This document shows positions 12,300-25,900 of a stretch of DNA of 64,000 nt, in pieces. Below the pieces are notes generated by a model. That model ran no database searches, was not told the origin of the DNA, and was given only the letters and a program-made list of their open reading frames with translations. How positions within the stretch are numbered: position 1 is the stretch's first letter; the number at the start of each line of letters is the position of its first letter. The translations under genes were made by a program, and so were the position numbers. This DNA is from Phylloscopus collybita. Taxonomy: Eukaryota; Chordata; Aves; Passeriformes; Phylloscopidae. The stretch is taken from positions 7,505,001-7,569,000 of the forward strand of contig JAJNNQ010000008.1 in NCBI GenBank assembly GCA_027886175.1, in the 5' to 3' direction.

Positions 12300-15064
12300 A
12301 AACTGCGTTTCTGTTAAGAAGTGACAGTCTTGTAACTAATATAGAACAGATTTTTGCTACTTCTCTCTACTGCAAAGGATTAAATGGTATCTTATAAAGT
12401 CATCCCTAATCTGACAAAATATATTTTTACTCCCTAAAAAGAATAAAAAATCTCAACCACCATTTGATTTACTTAAGAGTCTTCTTAAGAGTGATGAAAC
12501 TTTTTTGTGGTTGTGTGCAATTTGTTACAAAGACATGTGACACAAAAAGTTTTCTCTAGAACTTGTGGATGATTTAAGGAAAAGAAAGAGCTTTGTCATC
12601 AGGGGTTTGACATTCAGAGAAGTTTCTTAAAGAAATTGAAGGAAAACAATCTGTAGGATCAGCCAGCAACAATATGAGGTCAGGTAAGGAGGTGCTACTG
12701 GGATTTATATAAAAAGCAAAATCAGGCAGTGGAGCAGTGAACCTCCCTGTCCTTTAGTCCAGAGCAAGTCTTGTGGCCTAAGAATGGTGAAGTGGAGGAA
12801 AAAGTCTCTCCCAGCAGGCTGATGTTACAACTAAATGAAGGAAGATTCTTTTGTCATCTTTCACTGTGGCTGCTACCCCCACCCCCGTCTGGCATGGGAC
12901 AGGGAAAATGAGTTACTGAGATGATACTGCTTATGGACAGAGGAAAAACAAGAGAAGGAAGAGAAGTTAAATGGAGCAACTTAAAGGCAGATATTAGGAT
13001 GTTTTTTTAAAGACTCGAGAAATATATGAAGGTAACTTTGTCCATTTAGAAATGAATCAAATACTGAATATTTTGAATTTGATGTCACTGATGATGTGCA
13101 TTTAAAATATGTGATGACATACACAGACAGGGTGCCAGGAAATGGCTTTTGCACTTAAGGATCTGTTGCAAGAGAATATAAAGGTTTTTGTTGTTTTTTA
13201 GGAACTGTAAGTAAACTATAAGGGAGACTGAAAATACTAAAATAACATCTGTGTTAGCACTGAAAAGGCTTTCAGGGCATGTACTGTATTTTTTTGGAAA
13301 TATGCCTTTTGTTCTTTATTTGGCATCTCATGATGCATTTTAGAACAGCTTGTGTAAAGTCATCAGTTGTCATCTACTTTCTGATCAAAACCTGGTGAAT
13401 TGGTTTTTGGCAAGGCTGGTCTCTATCGTTATCCTCTGCTCTATTTTCTTAGGCTTGTTTGCCTGTAAGCAAACATCTGTATAAAATTATTTGCAATCAG
13501 CAGTGATTCTTTCTCCCTGCTGTCACATGAGGCAGCATATTTCTAGGTTACGTGTGGACAAATGCCCATAAACCTAAATGCTGAATTTCCAGCCCTTTGC
13601 ACCTTATGAACTCTTTTATGTCAATACAAAGTGAGTGGAAATCACTCTAAACAGTAAGAAAGCCTTCTTTTAATTCCAGTTTTAGGTGCAAGTGTAATAT
13701 AGTAATGGCCACACTAAAGAGCAGAAATGCACAGGAAATGCATTCTGTAAAGGAGCTCAATCATTGCACTAACAGGAGCCCTGGTCTATCCACCAATTGA
13801 AATGATTTTCTAACAAATCCAGTAATGATGCAAGGTGTTATCACACAATTCTGTTTATCACATACATAATACTTACATTCCTCCTTTGGAAATTCAAAGC
13901 TGATATAGAAAAAACAACACTGGTAAGTAACTTTTTAATTAGCACAAATTATGCAAGATACGTAACAGAATTGCAATATAAATGAGAATAAAGAGTAGCA
14001 AAATATTTCTTGTTCCATCTGAGGACAACTAAATAGATTATTTAGAGAATATAATTATCCTCCAAAGTGAGCAATGCCATTTAGCAACTTCAGCTTACCA
14101 CTGCTGTACAATTCTAACATGACAAGTTTTTCTAGGCCTTCTATATGAGGCCATTGACTTTTTTTTTAATTCTATTTTGCTTTGGTTTTGGAGATTAAAG
14201 TTATTACTATCCTGTTCCTGTAAGATGTGTTCTCCCTGAGCAGGTCTCACATATAAATAGTTGGAATACCTTTTTATTTCCCCAGTAACTATGATTGGTG
14301 AATTGATTTGGGTTTTAAACAACTTCTGCATCTGCTCCAACATACTGATAATCACGTCTGCACTTACACACCCTCCCAAAATCCAAGTGCATATGTTTCA
14401 TTTCATCTTGATTTTAGAGTATGTAAAATGCAGGTTTACATCCTAAGCTATGTGTGATCTAACTAGGAAATGACAGAAGAACAAATGATAGAATTTAAAT
14501 AAAGTGCCTAAATAGTTTTTTTACTTGCTAGGTGATGAAAATGGACTACTGCCTGCTCTGATTAAGATCTCTGGTGCCTCTCCTGGTTTCGAGGTACTTT
14601 GAGTGATCTGTTGCTGGCAGAGGTGATAGATCAAGTGCAGAAGAGTTTTCTCAACAAAAGGATCCCCCCACAAAGCTTTTCTACAATTATTCTGCTGGCC
14701 AACTGGATTGGGAAGGCCTTTAGGGGCAGAGGTGAACTCCTCTGAACTCCTAACACCACTCCTTGTATCAAAATCAAATTTGACAATACATTAAAGTAAT
14801 AACTCTTTCATTTTTCTTTTTCTTTCTGTCTCTCTCTTCAACCTAAGGCAATGCTGCTGTTGTGTTTTACAGAGGGTGAGTCCCAGTTGTGTTTGGGTAA
14901 TTAATGTGGAGGACAGGAATGCGACTTGTATATTTGTAGATGGTTATCAAAGCAAGTGAACTCATCTCTCGCAATTCACTTTATGTTTCTGCTGGTAGCT
15001 AGTGTGGTATTGTGGTATTTAAAGTATTTCATTGCCTTTTTTCTGCTTTTTTGCCTTTTCTGCC

Positions 15065-15085
15065 TTTTTTTTTGGGGGGGGGGGG
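15065..15085. repeat. T9G12 homopolymer junction
   Basis: Nine T followed directly by twelve G. It is a simple-sequence tract with uncertain true length. Confidence 0.88.
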
Positions 15086-16239
15086 TGGATTCCAATCTGT
15101 AGCCGCTAATAAAGAGTCACTTCAAGGAGAGTGAAATTATATTACAACTGACACTTCTAAGATTAATTTTACAATTTGGGATTTTAATTTCAGTGAAAAT
15201 GTATTTAAAATTGTCTCTTGTCAGATTCTCAAATTAAATATAATGAAAGTTGATAATATTCTAATAATATTAGGTTGGTTTTGGTAGTTAATAAGGCTGG
15301 TGTGAAAAGATTACTCAGGCTATGAAAATAGTACTTATTAGGAAAACCCCACAATTCAACAGAATTACAACAAAAATGATAAAATGTGTTATAGATCTGG
15401 TCACTAAACACTTGTGCCATGTAATAATTCTGAAGATACTGCATATATTGAGAATATGCTTGAATGACTGAGGGTGGATCTGTTTTTCTCTGCAGCTTGT
15501 AAGAATCTTTCAATTTCTAAGAAGCTTTTGATCAGACCTGGAGAAAACAACCAAGATGATTTTGAAAAGAAGACAGTGTAAGATGAGGGAATGAGTCACA
15601 GCCTGGCATACAGTGCAGCCCTTGTGAAACAGTGTATGATTTCAAAGGCTGTGCTGTGGCAAGGTGTGCTCTCCATGTTATAAGCAATTCCTTGCAATTT
15701 AAAAAACTCATTAATAAGTCCTTGTTCTTGGAACACCCGTGCTATTAATATAGCCTTGGGCTAGCATGCAGGAGGAGTTTCTGCTAATAATTATAAATCT
15801 CATTTGTTTTTTTCTTTGGGCAACTTATGCTGACCAACATCTGGTGGTCACTCATATAGCATTATGTGAAATCACTTTTGCTACAGCAGTACTGTTGCAT
15901 GACCCTTAGCACTTCTGACCATCACTTGATAGAGCCATTCTGGTAATGCTGATGGTCATGATACTTCTTTTCCTCCCTGAACTTTGTGTAGTCAGGAAAT
16001 AGATTAGTTGAGGAAAATAATTTTTAAAAATAATCTTCAACTTGCTGTATTCCATTCTCTCTGAGAGGATGTGTTCCATTGCTTAAGTTCTCCTTGATAT
16101 TCTATATATTTCAAGAAGATTTTCATTCTCTAGGGTCTTTTTTCAAAGAATACTCTCTGCTCACTCTTTTGTGAACTAAACTTCTAGAATTTCTGTAATT
16201 GCCCTCCTTTTATCTTCACTCTTCAAATATTCGTTTTAT

Positions 16240-16890
16240 ACTAAGGGGACAAGAACTATGGCTGCATTCCAAATGTGGCTTCAAGTCCCCTGTGTAGTAT
16301 TAGAATGCTTTATTCCAAGTCTTAATCTTGTTTTCTGTATCTATCCTAGAATCTCTCATCTTATTAATTTAAACACAGTTAATCCTTGTGTTGATGGTTT
16401 TAAATTTATTTCCCGAACTAGGACAATATTCAACTCCTGTTAAATGTTTTGTGGCATATGGCCATGGAGAGAGAACTAATTTTTATTATTTTTTTTGTCA
16501 TCTTACCTTTCTTTACAATGAACTGCAGATGCCAGTGAAACCACTAACAGTATCAGCCTGTCTTCCTGGTCTATTTGTCATTCAGAATTTTATTGCCTTT
16601 CCCCTTTTGTCTTTACAAGCTCTATTCCCTGGTTTTGTTTCATCAGCAAATTTCTTCACCTTCATGCATATTTCATCTCCTAGGTCAGTGATATATAAAA
16701 TGAACAATAATGGGCATAATACTGATTCTTGTGGCATTCCACTAATCCCTCTCTCCCAAACTGCTCTGTCTCATAAACAGCTTCTGTCCGTGACATTTAA
16801 GCCAGTTCCCTATCCACATATGTGGCTCACCCCAATACCCTACTTAATGACTTTGGACCAAATGCTCTTTTCAACTGTGTGGTGCAGAGG
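16240..16890 (-). mobile_element. Ancient CR1-type LINE remnant with reverse-transcriptase coding traces
   Basis: The minus strand encodes decayed pieces of a CR1-clade reverse transcriptase. From high to low coordinates I read WIGNWLK near 16820. In another frame there is SGMPQESVLCPLLFILYITD around 16690-16745, matching the family's SGVPQGSVLGPLLF-type motif. Next comes KKFADETK near 16635-16660, the FADD catalytic block with the second aspartate changed to glutamate. The shift between WIGNWLK and SGMPQ implies at least one indel, and a stop follows after the FADE block. Lower coordinates (about 16245-16290) resemble the complement of the CR1 'cagtattccaggtgtggtctca' segment. It is clearly dead and much older-looking than the copy at 610-922. 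The plus-strand open frame across the same interval is its antisense shadow. CR1 is my preferred class; a related L2/L3-clade LINE is possible. Confidence 0.85.
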
Positions 16891-19800
16891 GAAATAAAAG
16901 ACTGAAAGAAGGACAGAAAGAGAATGGAGGTGGAAGCAGAGACTTGGTGGTGTTTCTAAAATCCACGCAACCTAAATTCTTTCTACTGTGTCTCCTCAAT
17001 AAAAATATAGAGGGTTTTTTTCAGATGGTTCTTCCTCTTTGTTTTCACTCCTGAATGTAAACTTTCAGCTTGTTGACTTGAAATTGCAATTTAATTATCT
17101 GTTTAGACATACTACTTATTACAATTTCACTTATACTTTTTAAACCATCTGTCCTGAAAGCATGTTAATCCTCATTAGTAAGACAAGAAAAGACCTGTCA
17201 TATTTCTTGGAATTAATGTTGAAAAGGCGACAATATACAATAAAAATGTTTCTCATGTTACAACCATCTACAGTCTAATCAAAGAAAATTTTTATACCAG
17301 ATACTTATAAAAGTTTTTCTTTCTATCCTTGTAGCTTAATTTGTTGGGTATGTTCAGGGTGACTTTTCTTTTTTCAAAATTCTTCCATTTTTGATCTGGT
17401 TGTCTTAATATCTTTGGACTACCTTCTTGTTGTCTATAAATCTGACAGTTCCTTTGTGAAGCTCCTTTTTAGACAATGATTAAAGAATTCACTTGAGGTT
17501 TTTAGTAATGTATGATTACTATTTTAATAAATTGCTCTTTTCTTTCCTATGATGGATCTGTGGTAGTTCCATCTCCTAGTCGTCTCTTGGTTTTCATGTG
17601 CAGTAACTGGGTGGTACTTTGTTCTTAGTTTTGACTATTTCTACTGTTGTCTTCTTCATTCCTGAACTCTGTTTTCTTATCTATAGTTATCTTTCAGCTT
17701 AGTCTGTGCACCCTCTTTTTTTTTTTTTTTTTTTTTTTTTTCCTTAGGATTCATGCTTTATATCTCATAAGTGCTGCCTTTTCCTGTTATAGTTTGTTTT
17801 GTTGTTTACTCTGGATATTTTGATCACTAGCACATTTTTTTACCAGAGAATGTGTGTTCTTCTTGGAGAAGTTTTTTCTCCATATTGTGCCCTTTGTTCA
17901 GTACTATATTTGAGTATAATTTACCCAGCCCTGTTTGTGTTCTTTCACACTTTGTTCTCCTGAAACTTAATTAGATTTTATCTCACTGAAGCATGGTTGA
18001 ATTCATACTGTATAGGTTCTTACTATATACTGCTTATTTCCAAGATCTGCTTATTAAATGCAGTCAATTCAAATAGTTCATGGCCAAAATCTGATCACAT
18101 TTGCTTTCATGACCTTCAATAGAATCCAAATATTCCCAAGAGAATGAGAAGAAAATATTGAAACAGGTTTCTCATTTTTTTGATTGCTGAACACACTATG
18201 CACTAGATGGGTCATTGAGATCCTGTAGGAAGAAAAGGATGTGGTGGAAACAGTTCTAGTTTTGCCTTATGTCTTCTCAAGCCATGGATTAGTGTATATG
18301 TCCTGTAGTTCTCTAAAGCATGACTGAGTCAATCCTTAGAGGAGATTGGGATGTAACTGGTCAGAGTGTGAAGTTGGAACTGAGCAGATGAGTTCTGCAT
18401 ATTTTAAGTTGTCACTGTGGGCATTTTTCTCATGTCTAGTAAATAACAATATTTCTTCATTGCTTAACTGCAGGATTAGAATGAATGACATTAGTATGTA
18501 ATTAAGTTCATTGTTGGATGCTGAAGAACTGCACTGAGCAGTTTAAGGGAAACTGAATTTTGAACAGTAGCATTGCAGGGGGTAACTCAGTTCTGTGCCA
18601 GTGCCAAAGCTGACAAAGGGGTTGGGAAAGGAGCAAGGGTTCCCAAGGCAGGAGGACCCATTTTAACATCCCTGAGAAAAATTTGGTGTTAAGGTGGATG
18701 GTGGGCATGGTGGCATGTAAGGCTGTCTCTGTCAATGACGAGCTTGGGTGACACCCTGCCTAGGAACATAGAGCAGGGATCAACCCACATTCCCCACTCT
18801 GTGCTGCTTCAAAAACAAGCAGCAGGAACATGAACATGAACAGGGCCTGGCTGGTGTGAGCCATATCCAGGGTGGGTGAGATTCTCATACATTGAACTCC
18901 CTGGTGGGGAGCTCACTGCCAAGCTCCTGACCAAACTGATTCTTCTGATCACTGTTCAGCCCTCCTCATGCAGGCTATAGGCTAATTATCCACCCACTTG
19001 TGTGTCTGTCCTGAGTATATGATATTTTACTTTGGTTTATTTTTAACAAAAATCAGGAAACGAGTCCTAATAGACCTGAATTTCCAGAAGGAAAAAATCC
19101 CCTTTTTTGCTTCTGTCACTGGTTCATTTTCTTTCTGGGGCAGTTACCTTGCACTTAAAGAATCTAAAAAAATGTAACTTTAAAAAATTTGTCCCTTTAG
19201 AAGCCACCCTCAAATTGTATAAAGGAGAAAAGTGGTATCAGCACTATATGCTTAAAATCCTCTTTGAAAGGCAGCCCCCTCCCTTTCCTAGATTGTATAG
19301 CACAGCTTAACACTAGGGGAGAGAGGGAAAAAGCTTCTTTCCTTGACAGAATATTTCCGTATTTCTTATACCTATTCCAAAATATTCTTATTCTCTCCCT
19401 TTCATACCCTCCTTTTCAGGGCCTTTTCAGCAGGGGCAAACTGAAGCTGAGCAATTCAGCTAAAAAAAGCATTCTTTCCTGTAACAATCAACTTTGTTTG
19501 TTTTAATTAAAACTTACTCAGTGCTTGTGAAAGTTGCTGAGATTATGGTGCCAGAGGAAAGTGAATAATTTTGCTTTTTTGAGTAATGAACTTATGCAAG
19601 AAGGCTGTGGTTGCTGTCTTTAACTCTGATCCAAACAAAAATCTAAGTAGAACCCACAGTGTGTGTTACTGGTAATTGAGAGAAGATAGTTTATTGTGAG
19701 TCTGCCAGCTTATAAAAATAACCAGTGGGCTTTCCATCAAATATATTCTGAGGGGAATTAAAAGCCAACCTTCAAGGAACTGGTTGAAAAAATGTAAGCT

Positions 19801-21469
19801 GTGCTTCAGGAGTTATTATTTCAGTGTTCCGTGGTGGCAGTTTAATGGTAAATCAGTGGGCAAAAGTGCATGGAGGCATCTGAAGACACGGCTTATTTTG
19901 TTGTATGTGGGAAGGATATTGACTGTGTTCTACAGCTTGAATATATCTCTCCACGTGGACAGCATAAATATTACAGCTAGAGTGGCTAAAAATTTTTGAA
20001 TATGAAGTGTAGGCAAGGAATTTTTTTTTATTGGCTTTTCACCAGTTTTCTGTAAGATAGAAATATTCTGTCTGCCAGTTCATTTTAATGAGATTTTGCT
20101 GCAATTGCAAGAGAAATATCCTTGTATTGCAAAAATCTGATTTATGTGTGACAGTGCAGTGTGAGAGTTGCAGGTCAAACAGTAAATATTCTACCTGCAG
20201 CTAGGATAGTATTGTGTTTATGGAGTTATCTTTTTATTTATCTGTTTGATATGATCTCCATACTCTGTTTTCTGTGCTTTGGGTTTAATTTCTGATATTA
20301 ATATAGATTTTCAGGGTGGCTTGAGTTCAAAATCTCTTTCAGCTTCAGTATTCCAGTTTTAAAATCTGGAGACTTTTTTTCCTATGTTGGAGGGTATTAG
20401 GACTGAGAAGTTCCTATCCATCAGTGTTACAGGAGCAATATGTAACAGAGCAAATACCAAAATTATTGAAAGTGAGCTTTGGAACCATTAACAGGGATAA
20501 AAAGCAGTGACAGCAGTTGCTATTGTCATTTCAATTTTATTCTAAGAATGAGATTTAAAATATGATAAAAAATGTGATTTAAAAAGAAACTGGATTGTAC
20601 ATTATGGTGGCTGGTTGATGTTTCTGTGAAGGCTTATAAAATTTGGATTGTCTCCTGCTGCCACTGGGAACTTCTAAATTGGAAACTGTGATGGCAGGAG
20701 CCATAAATAAGTTTTCCTTGTGTTTGTAATGTAATCAGAAAATAGCAATGTACTAAAATGCCAAGGCTGAATATTGGAGTGGCAAAATTTTCTGTAAACT
20801 TCAAAAATTCTAATACCATGAGATACATTTACCTTGGCTTAGTATGGGAAGGATGCTGTGCTTTAGAGAGCGGCTGTGTCCAAGCAGATTGCTGTGTGCT
20901 CAGATTGAAAGGAAACTTGAGGGCTTCTGTGGGGGAAAAAACCCACCTCCCCCAAACCAACAACCCAAAACTCATAACAGTTCTTTCTGCCCTGTTACAG
21001 AAAATTCTCTTGGCTTTTAGGTCTTTGTACCTAGGCGTGAATCATAGTTTAGCAACAGAGATAGATACTTTACAGCCTCAGTAGGAAATGGAGAGAAAGG
21101 AGAAATTGCAATTTCTTTGGGAGGTGTGGTGAAGGATAGGAACCACTGCATGGAAGAGATGAGTGATAGTTATGGCCATCCTACAGGGATTTGGAGATCT
21201 ACTGTTGCACTTTGGATATTTGCACAACTTGTACTACGACTCATCAACTACCAGTTTCATACTTCTCAAATTGTGTTTAGTTATTATTCTGAAATAGCTG
21301 TATTTGTTTCTATTTGCCATGCAAGCACAATTAAATACTGGCACAAGGAGCTGGTGAAAAGCACATCCCTTATATGCATATTAAATATATAGTTCTGAAA
21401 ACTATTTGCAGTTCAAAACAATTCCTTAAACAAAAATTAATGTCATAATTTGCCTTATCAGTCTCTAAT
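16891..21469. other. Unique AT-rich DNA, no gene
   Basis: About 4.6 kb without a recognisable gene. Pyrimidine-rich stretches occupy 17000-17960, including the 26-T run at 17716-17741. A GC-richer patch at 18500-18990 has a small GAACAT triplication near 18826-18841. It resembles no repeat or exon I know. Confidence 0.5.
17716..17741. repeat. Poly(T) tract, 26 bp
   Basis: An uninterrupted run of 26 T. If read as a minus-strand poly(A) tail, the upstream side shows no recognisable retrogene. Confidence 0.92.
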
Positions 21470-21680
21470 TTCAGCAGAAGTGTTTGCTACCATTTTTTGA
21501 CCTTTGATTAGCATCTCTTATTATGTAAATGAAGAAAGGCCATGTAAAATGTTGGCTCTGCTGTGCATTTACATAATGATTTGCTTTTGAAAGATGGCCA
21601 GTTAAAACTACATCAGTTTAGAATTTCTTTTGTTTAATGGCTGTGTCTTTATTTAAAGTTTAAAGGTAAGAAAAGTTGAG
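21470..21680. promoter_or_regulatory. Possible conserved regulatory block
   Basis: Contains TGACCTTTGATTAGC (21498-21512), which combines a nuclear-receptor-like TGACCT half-site with CTTTGAT, a TCF/LEF-type word, and a GATTAG homeodomain-type core. Paired CATTTACATAATGATTTGC words lie near 21567-21585. It is not repeat-derived. Assignment is by motif reading only. Confidence 0.2.
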
Positions 21681-21903
21681 TGATTTGTTCTTACAAAATT
21701 TCTCTTTAAAGGCTACCTCTGTAATTTTCAGGAAAATAGAAGAGGCAGACTTTTAAACATCTCTTCTGAAATAAGAGATGGCCAGTATCCACATTGATAC
21801 AGGCCAAGAGTAATTCTTTTTTCAGTTTGTGGAAAAAAATTTTTGATGAATGAATGCCTGCAGCAGACATGTCAATAAAGAGAAAAGTTGTATAAGCTGT
21901 ATA

Positions 21904-21950
21904 TTTTTTTTCTTTTTTTTTTTTTTTTTCTTTTTTCTTTTTTTTTTGTT
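21904..21950. repeat. T-rich tract
   Basis: About 47 bp almost entirely T with a few C interruptions. The lysine- or phenylalanine-rich open frames across it are artefacts of this tract. Confidence 0.92.
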
Positions 21951-22379
21951 TGAGGAAAAAAATGTGAAAGGTACTCTCTCTGGAATTTCTCAGGGAACTC
22001 TTTATGAAAGCTGTTTTGTGTGCAGAGAGATTACATGCCAGAAATGCAAAATTAAGTACAAAATAAGGCAAATAATGGTGAATATCCTAAATGTAGAAAA
22101 TAATATATAATGCATGATACTTTAAATCTCATTAAAAAGAGAAGCATATGTAACTTCCTAGCAACCAAACCTCCAGAGTCTCTCTGGAAAGATGTTCCTT
22201 CTCTAAGGGCTCCCTGGTATAAGTGCTTTAATAAATGAAGCACATACGGAAAGTATATCAGTGTTCCCTGTGTGCAGAATATTTCAGTGTTCTCAAAAGC
22301 CTCATATACGATTGTATAACTTCCTAATCTGATATAATCAACACAAAAACTCTATGTTAAATTAATGTTCAAGATCTAA

Positions 22380-22960
22380 TTTCGGGCAACAAGAGCCATG
22401 ACAACTGCGCATAAAGCCGGTACTCCATCCTTAATTTCCCTTTTGCTCTGCACTAAAAGCAGCGTCCCAATACGGCCTTAGAGAGCTCAGCACTGATTGA
22501 GATGCCATCTCCTGGCTGAGCTATAAAACCAAGTTGCAGAATTATTGTGGTTATTCAAGATGCCGTAGTGACTGTTTTCTGGCCCTAATCCAGCCCTGGT
22601 AATTATGGTTAGATTTTGTAATTTCTCTTTCCACTTTCATCTCAATAGGGTGTTCTCCTGGCCGCCTGTCCCGCGCTGCTGAGCGGCGTTAATGCGGCTC
22701 TTAAACAGCTGCTGTGCTTCTCACTGCAAGTGCCTGCATTTCGGTGGTAGGTAAATGACTCTCACACACAGTGCCTTGAGAATTAGCAGGATAAAGGACA
22801 CTTACTGTTTTTATTTTACCACTCGGTGCCCATATTTTATGGGGGTCTTGTCGGGTAGGTGTTTCTCTGTGACAAACATCGGTGTTTCAAGGCCCAAGAA
22901 TGACAAGGCAAATCAGAGAAGAAATGAGTGCCCTGATGTTTAATGTCCCAAACGTTGAGA
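22380..22960. promoter_or_regulatory. CpG-retaining block, probable regulatory element
   Basis: I count 17 CpG dinucleotides from 22383 to 22953, six of them at 22662-22697 (a GCCGCC...CCCGCGC...GCGGCG...GCGGC patch). The 400 bp just upstream has about two. CpG is strongly depleted in most of the window, so this block stands out. It also has homeodomain-like words (TAATTATGG near 22601, GTTAATG near 22689) and CTATAAAA at 22521. It contains no recognisable repeat and no long conserved-looking reading frame. This fits a hypomethylated enhancer, a small CpG island or an alternative promoter of an unannotated transcript. Confidence 0.4.
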
Positions 22961-25900
22961 ATTTTATTTAAGGCTATATATATTGGTCTGTCATTTTTTT
23001 AAAAAAATAATTGTATGTGCCATCCAAATCAATGGAACATAAAATAAAACTCTGCATATAGACCCAATTTTTACTGTGGAAATAAAGAGGTTTTATTCAT
23101 TGTCTGCACCCATTATACCTACTGGGTTTGTAAATTACCCATATGAAAAAAACCCTGCACGTTTGGAACAAGGGATAGTGATTTCTTCTTTTTTTTTAAG
23201 GCAAACATGTCTTAAATGTTTAAAGAAAAGCCTTGAAGAAAACTGAAATTGAACAGATAGCTTCTATGATATATTTAAGTTATATGTAATAGCCTCTGAG
23301 GCCAATACAATGAGCAAAATAATCATAAATGCATTCATAGCATGGGGCATTTCTGCTGAAATGCTAATGGCTGTTCAAGTCATGATACAATATTGGTGGA
23401 ATGGAGAAAATTCTCACATTCATAAACATGTGAGATTTTACTGGCATTCTGTTTGCTCCCTTAGACATCACAGAGTGTCAGTGCTGCTGCATTGGATACT
23501 TCTGTTGACATCTTACCAGGCTCATGGGTCCTTTAAATATGATATGAGGGCAATGGGACTATTAAGATTTTGTCAGCACATGTTATTGTCTCTGCAGATA
23601 CAGTAATAGCTCTTTGAAAACTACATGTTCGGTGTGTGAAGATCCTTTCTGAAGATAAATGACTTAGGCTTTTGTTATAATAGCAAAAGTAACCTATATA
23701 ACTAGAAGCTGGCATTTAAATTATCAAATCTAGGATCTTGTAATTATAAACCTGATATCTTGTTTTATCTATTGTCAATAGAAAGGAACAGTTTAGTTGA
23801 TGAATGCTTTTTTTCTTTAAAGCAATTAATTTATACTAACAGCAAATATGTTGCATCATTCTTTACTCTGATATGTGTTAAAATGGCTAAAGTAGAAGCT
23901 TTTAGGAATGCAGCTTTTGTTGGGATGATGACTAACCTTTATCATTGTAATTCATTCAGACCAGAGCATGATGTTTGCTTTTTTTTTAAAACCTGCTTGC
24001 TACAAGTAGCTATTCTTTAACAACATAGCTTTCAGCTGGTTTTGTCTCATGAGTACAGACAGTGAATTTTTGTTCCATCAGTTTCTATCCTTAGCCTACA
24101 TTTTGGCAGGTCTTTGTTGTAAGTGTGTGTCTCGCATATTTATCTCACTCTTTCACTGAAGGCATTTAAAATTTTGGCTTGGCTTATGGATGTGTGCTCT
24201 TGGTGTTAGTGTAATGTCCATACATCTAATTGATAAGTTATAATGCATTTTTTTGTAGCTTTAACCAGTCATTTAAAATAAATAAGATCATAATGATCAG
24301 TTTCCATTTACCCATTTATTAAATAACAATGTTCACACTGAGCAGTTTGATTTTGTGTTACAATAAGGCAGTCTCTACATGATGACAGATGGTGTTTCAT
24401 TTTGCCGACACTGTGCTAAAGTGCTGTGAGTTGTGATGTGTTTGATTTTATTAGAGATCAGATTTAACACATGCATTCTACATAACTGCAATAGCATTCC
24501 CATTTCTCATCTGTAGGAGAAAATGAAACTGTGATGAAATGTAATATACTCACCCTCAGGCAGAACTAGTGGGATTGGGAATTGCAACATAATAAATCTA
24601 ATGGATATTGCACTACAGGACACTAGAAATTTACTGTTATTATGTTCAGGGAAGGAACTTGGTTTTGTAAAACTCGCTTTTATTTCACTGGCATCAGTGC
24701 AATTTCACATTATTTAACCATTATATCCCAACAGTTTGCTGCATTGAAAAAGTAACCTAAGCTCAGAGGAACAGAGTAAAAGAACTCAAAAGGGAAAATA
24801 CAAAGTCTGAATAACAAAATGACTGAAATTATTAAATGCAAATTACTGCCTGACAAAATAGTTATAGTTAATAATGGGATATCATGATATGCATGTTTAA
24901 AGTACATTTATAATTTATAACAATAGGCCGTTAAATATAAATATTACATATTCATACACATTAAAACACCCAATTTATTTTATCACTACTCTTTTGTACT
25001 TGAACACTATTCAAGCTAACAGGTATCAAGATAATACTTATTTTTGTTACCCTTGTTTATATTTGTTTTTCCTGACAGTCAGAAGGTTCTCTGTTTGATC
25101 TAATTTAGCATGTCTGTAAAAAAGGCTTTTCTAGAGCACACAATAGATTATCCAATCTACTTTAAGAAACCAGAGATCCTAATTAGAAGGGTCTCATGGT
25201 AATACAGGAAAAAAGGAGAGGTATTACAAGTTAATCATAAGCAAACAATTTTGGTATGTTGTGTTTTGAATAAGTCAGTTTCTCATACCCTCCAACATTT
25301 CTGGAACATTCTTGGGTGTACCTGTTAGAAGCCTTCAAAAACTTCAATTTTTTTTTTTTTTTAATGCTGCATTTGCACAGAGCAAAGATTCAGCACCATG
25401 CTTTTATTTTACAAGATGGCACTAGTCCTGTGACATAGAAATGGTCTAAGTGAACTGAATGAAGGTTATAGATATTTTTTTCTACCTTCTAACCCTTAAT
25501 TTCTTATGAAATGCAGTACATGCATTCTATTTCAGAAAAAAAAAAAAATCTTAGAATCCTGATTGAAATACTAACCCCTGTCATAAAAGACTTCACTTGA
25601 AGGACTGCATTTAGTTCCCTGAGTCTTGAGGAGAAGCAGCAGAAGACACCTACTCTTGAAAGTAATGCCAAGGCTTTTGAGAGTAGCTTTGAAATATCTC
25701 AATTCTTATATCAAACACTGTTTAGACCTTTGGTGAAGTGCTCCTGTTATTTTTTAGGGGTTAGCACTGCTGTGATGATCACATGAATTTAAGCTGTCAG
25801 TGAAAACTGAATTTTTTGGGTCTGATAGCTGAGAGTTAATAGCAGGGAACATTGATCAGCCCTTTTGTAGAAAAGATAACAAATCACATCAGGTTTAAAA

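Larger units (their letters stand above)
11107..16239. other. Unique AT-rich DNA, no gene
   Basis: About 5 kb without a recognisable exon, transposon or RNA gene. It includes a C/T tract at 11540-11588, a short palindrome at 12271-12299 and a T9G12 tract at 15065-15085. The 16050-16240 stretch may be a further decayed part of the CR1 copy that follows, but the resemblance there is too weak to call. Confidence 0.5.

Noticed and set aside
16388..16897. Plus-strand open frame of about 169 codons
   Set aside because: It is the antisense strand of the CR1 reverse-transcriptase remnant, so it is a shadow rather than a gene.
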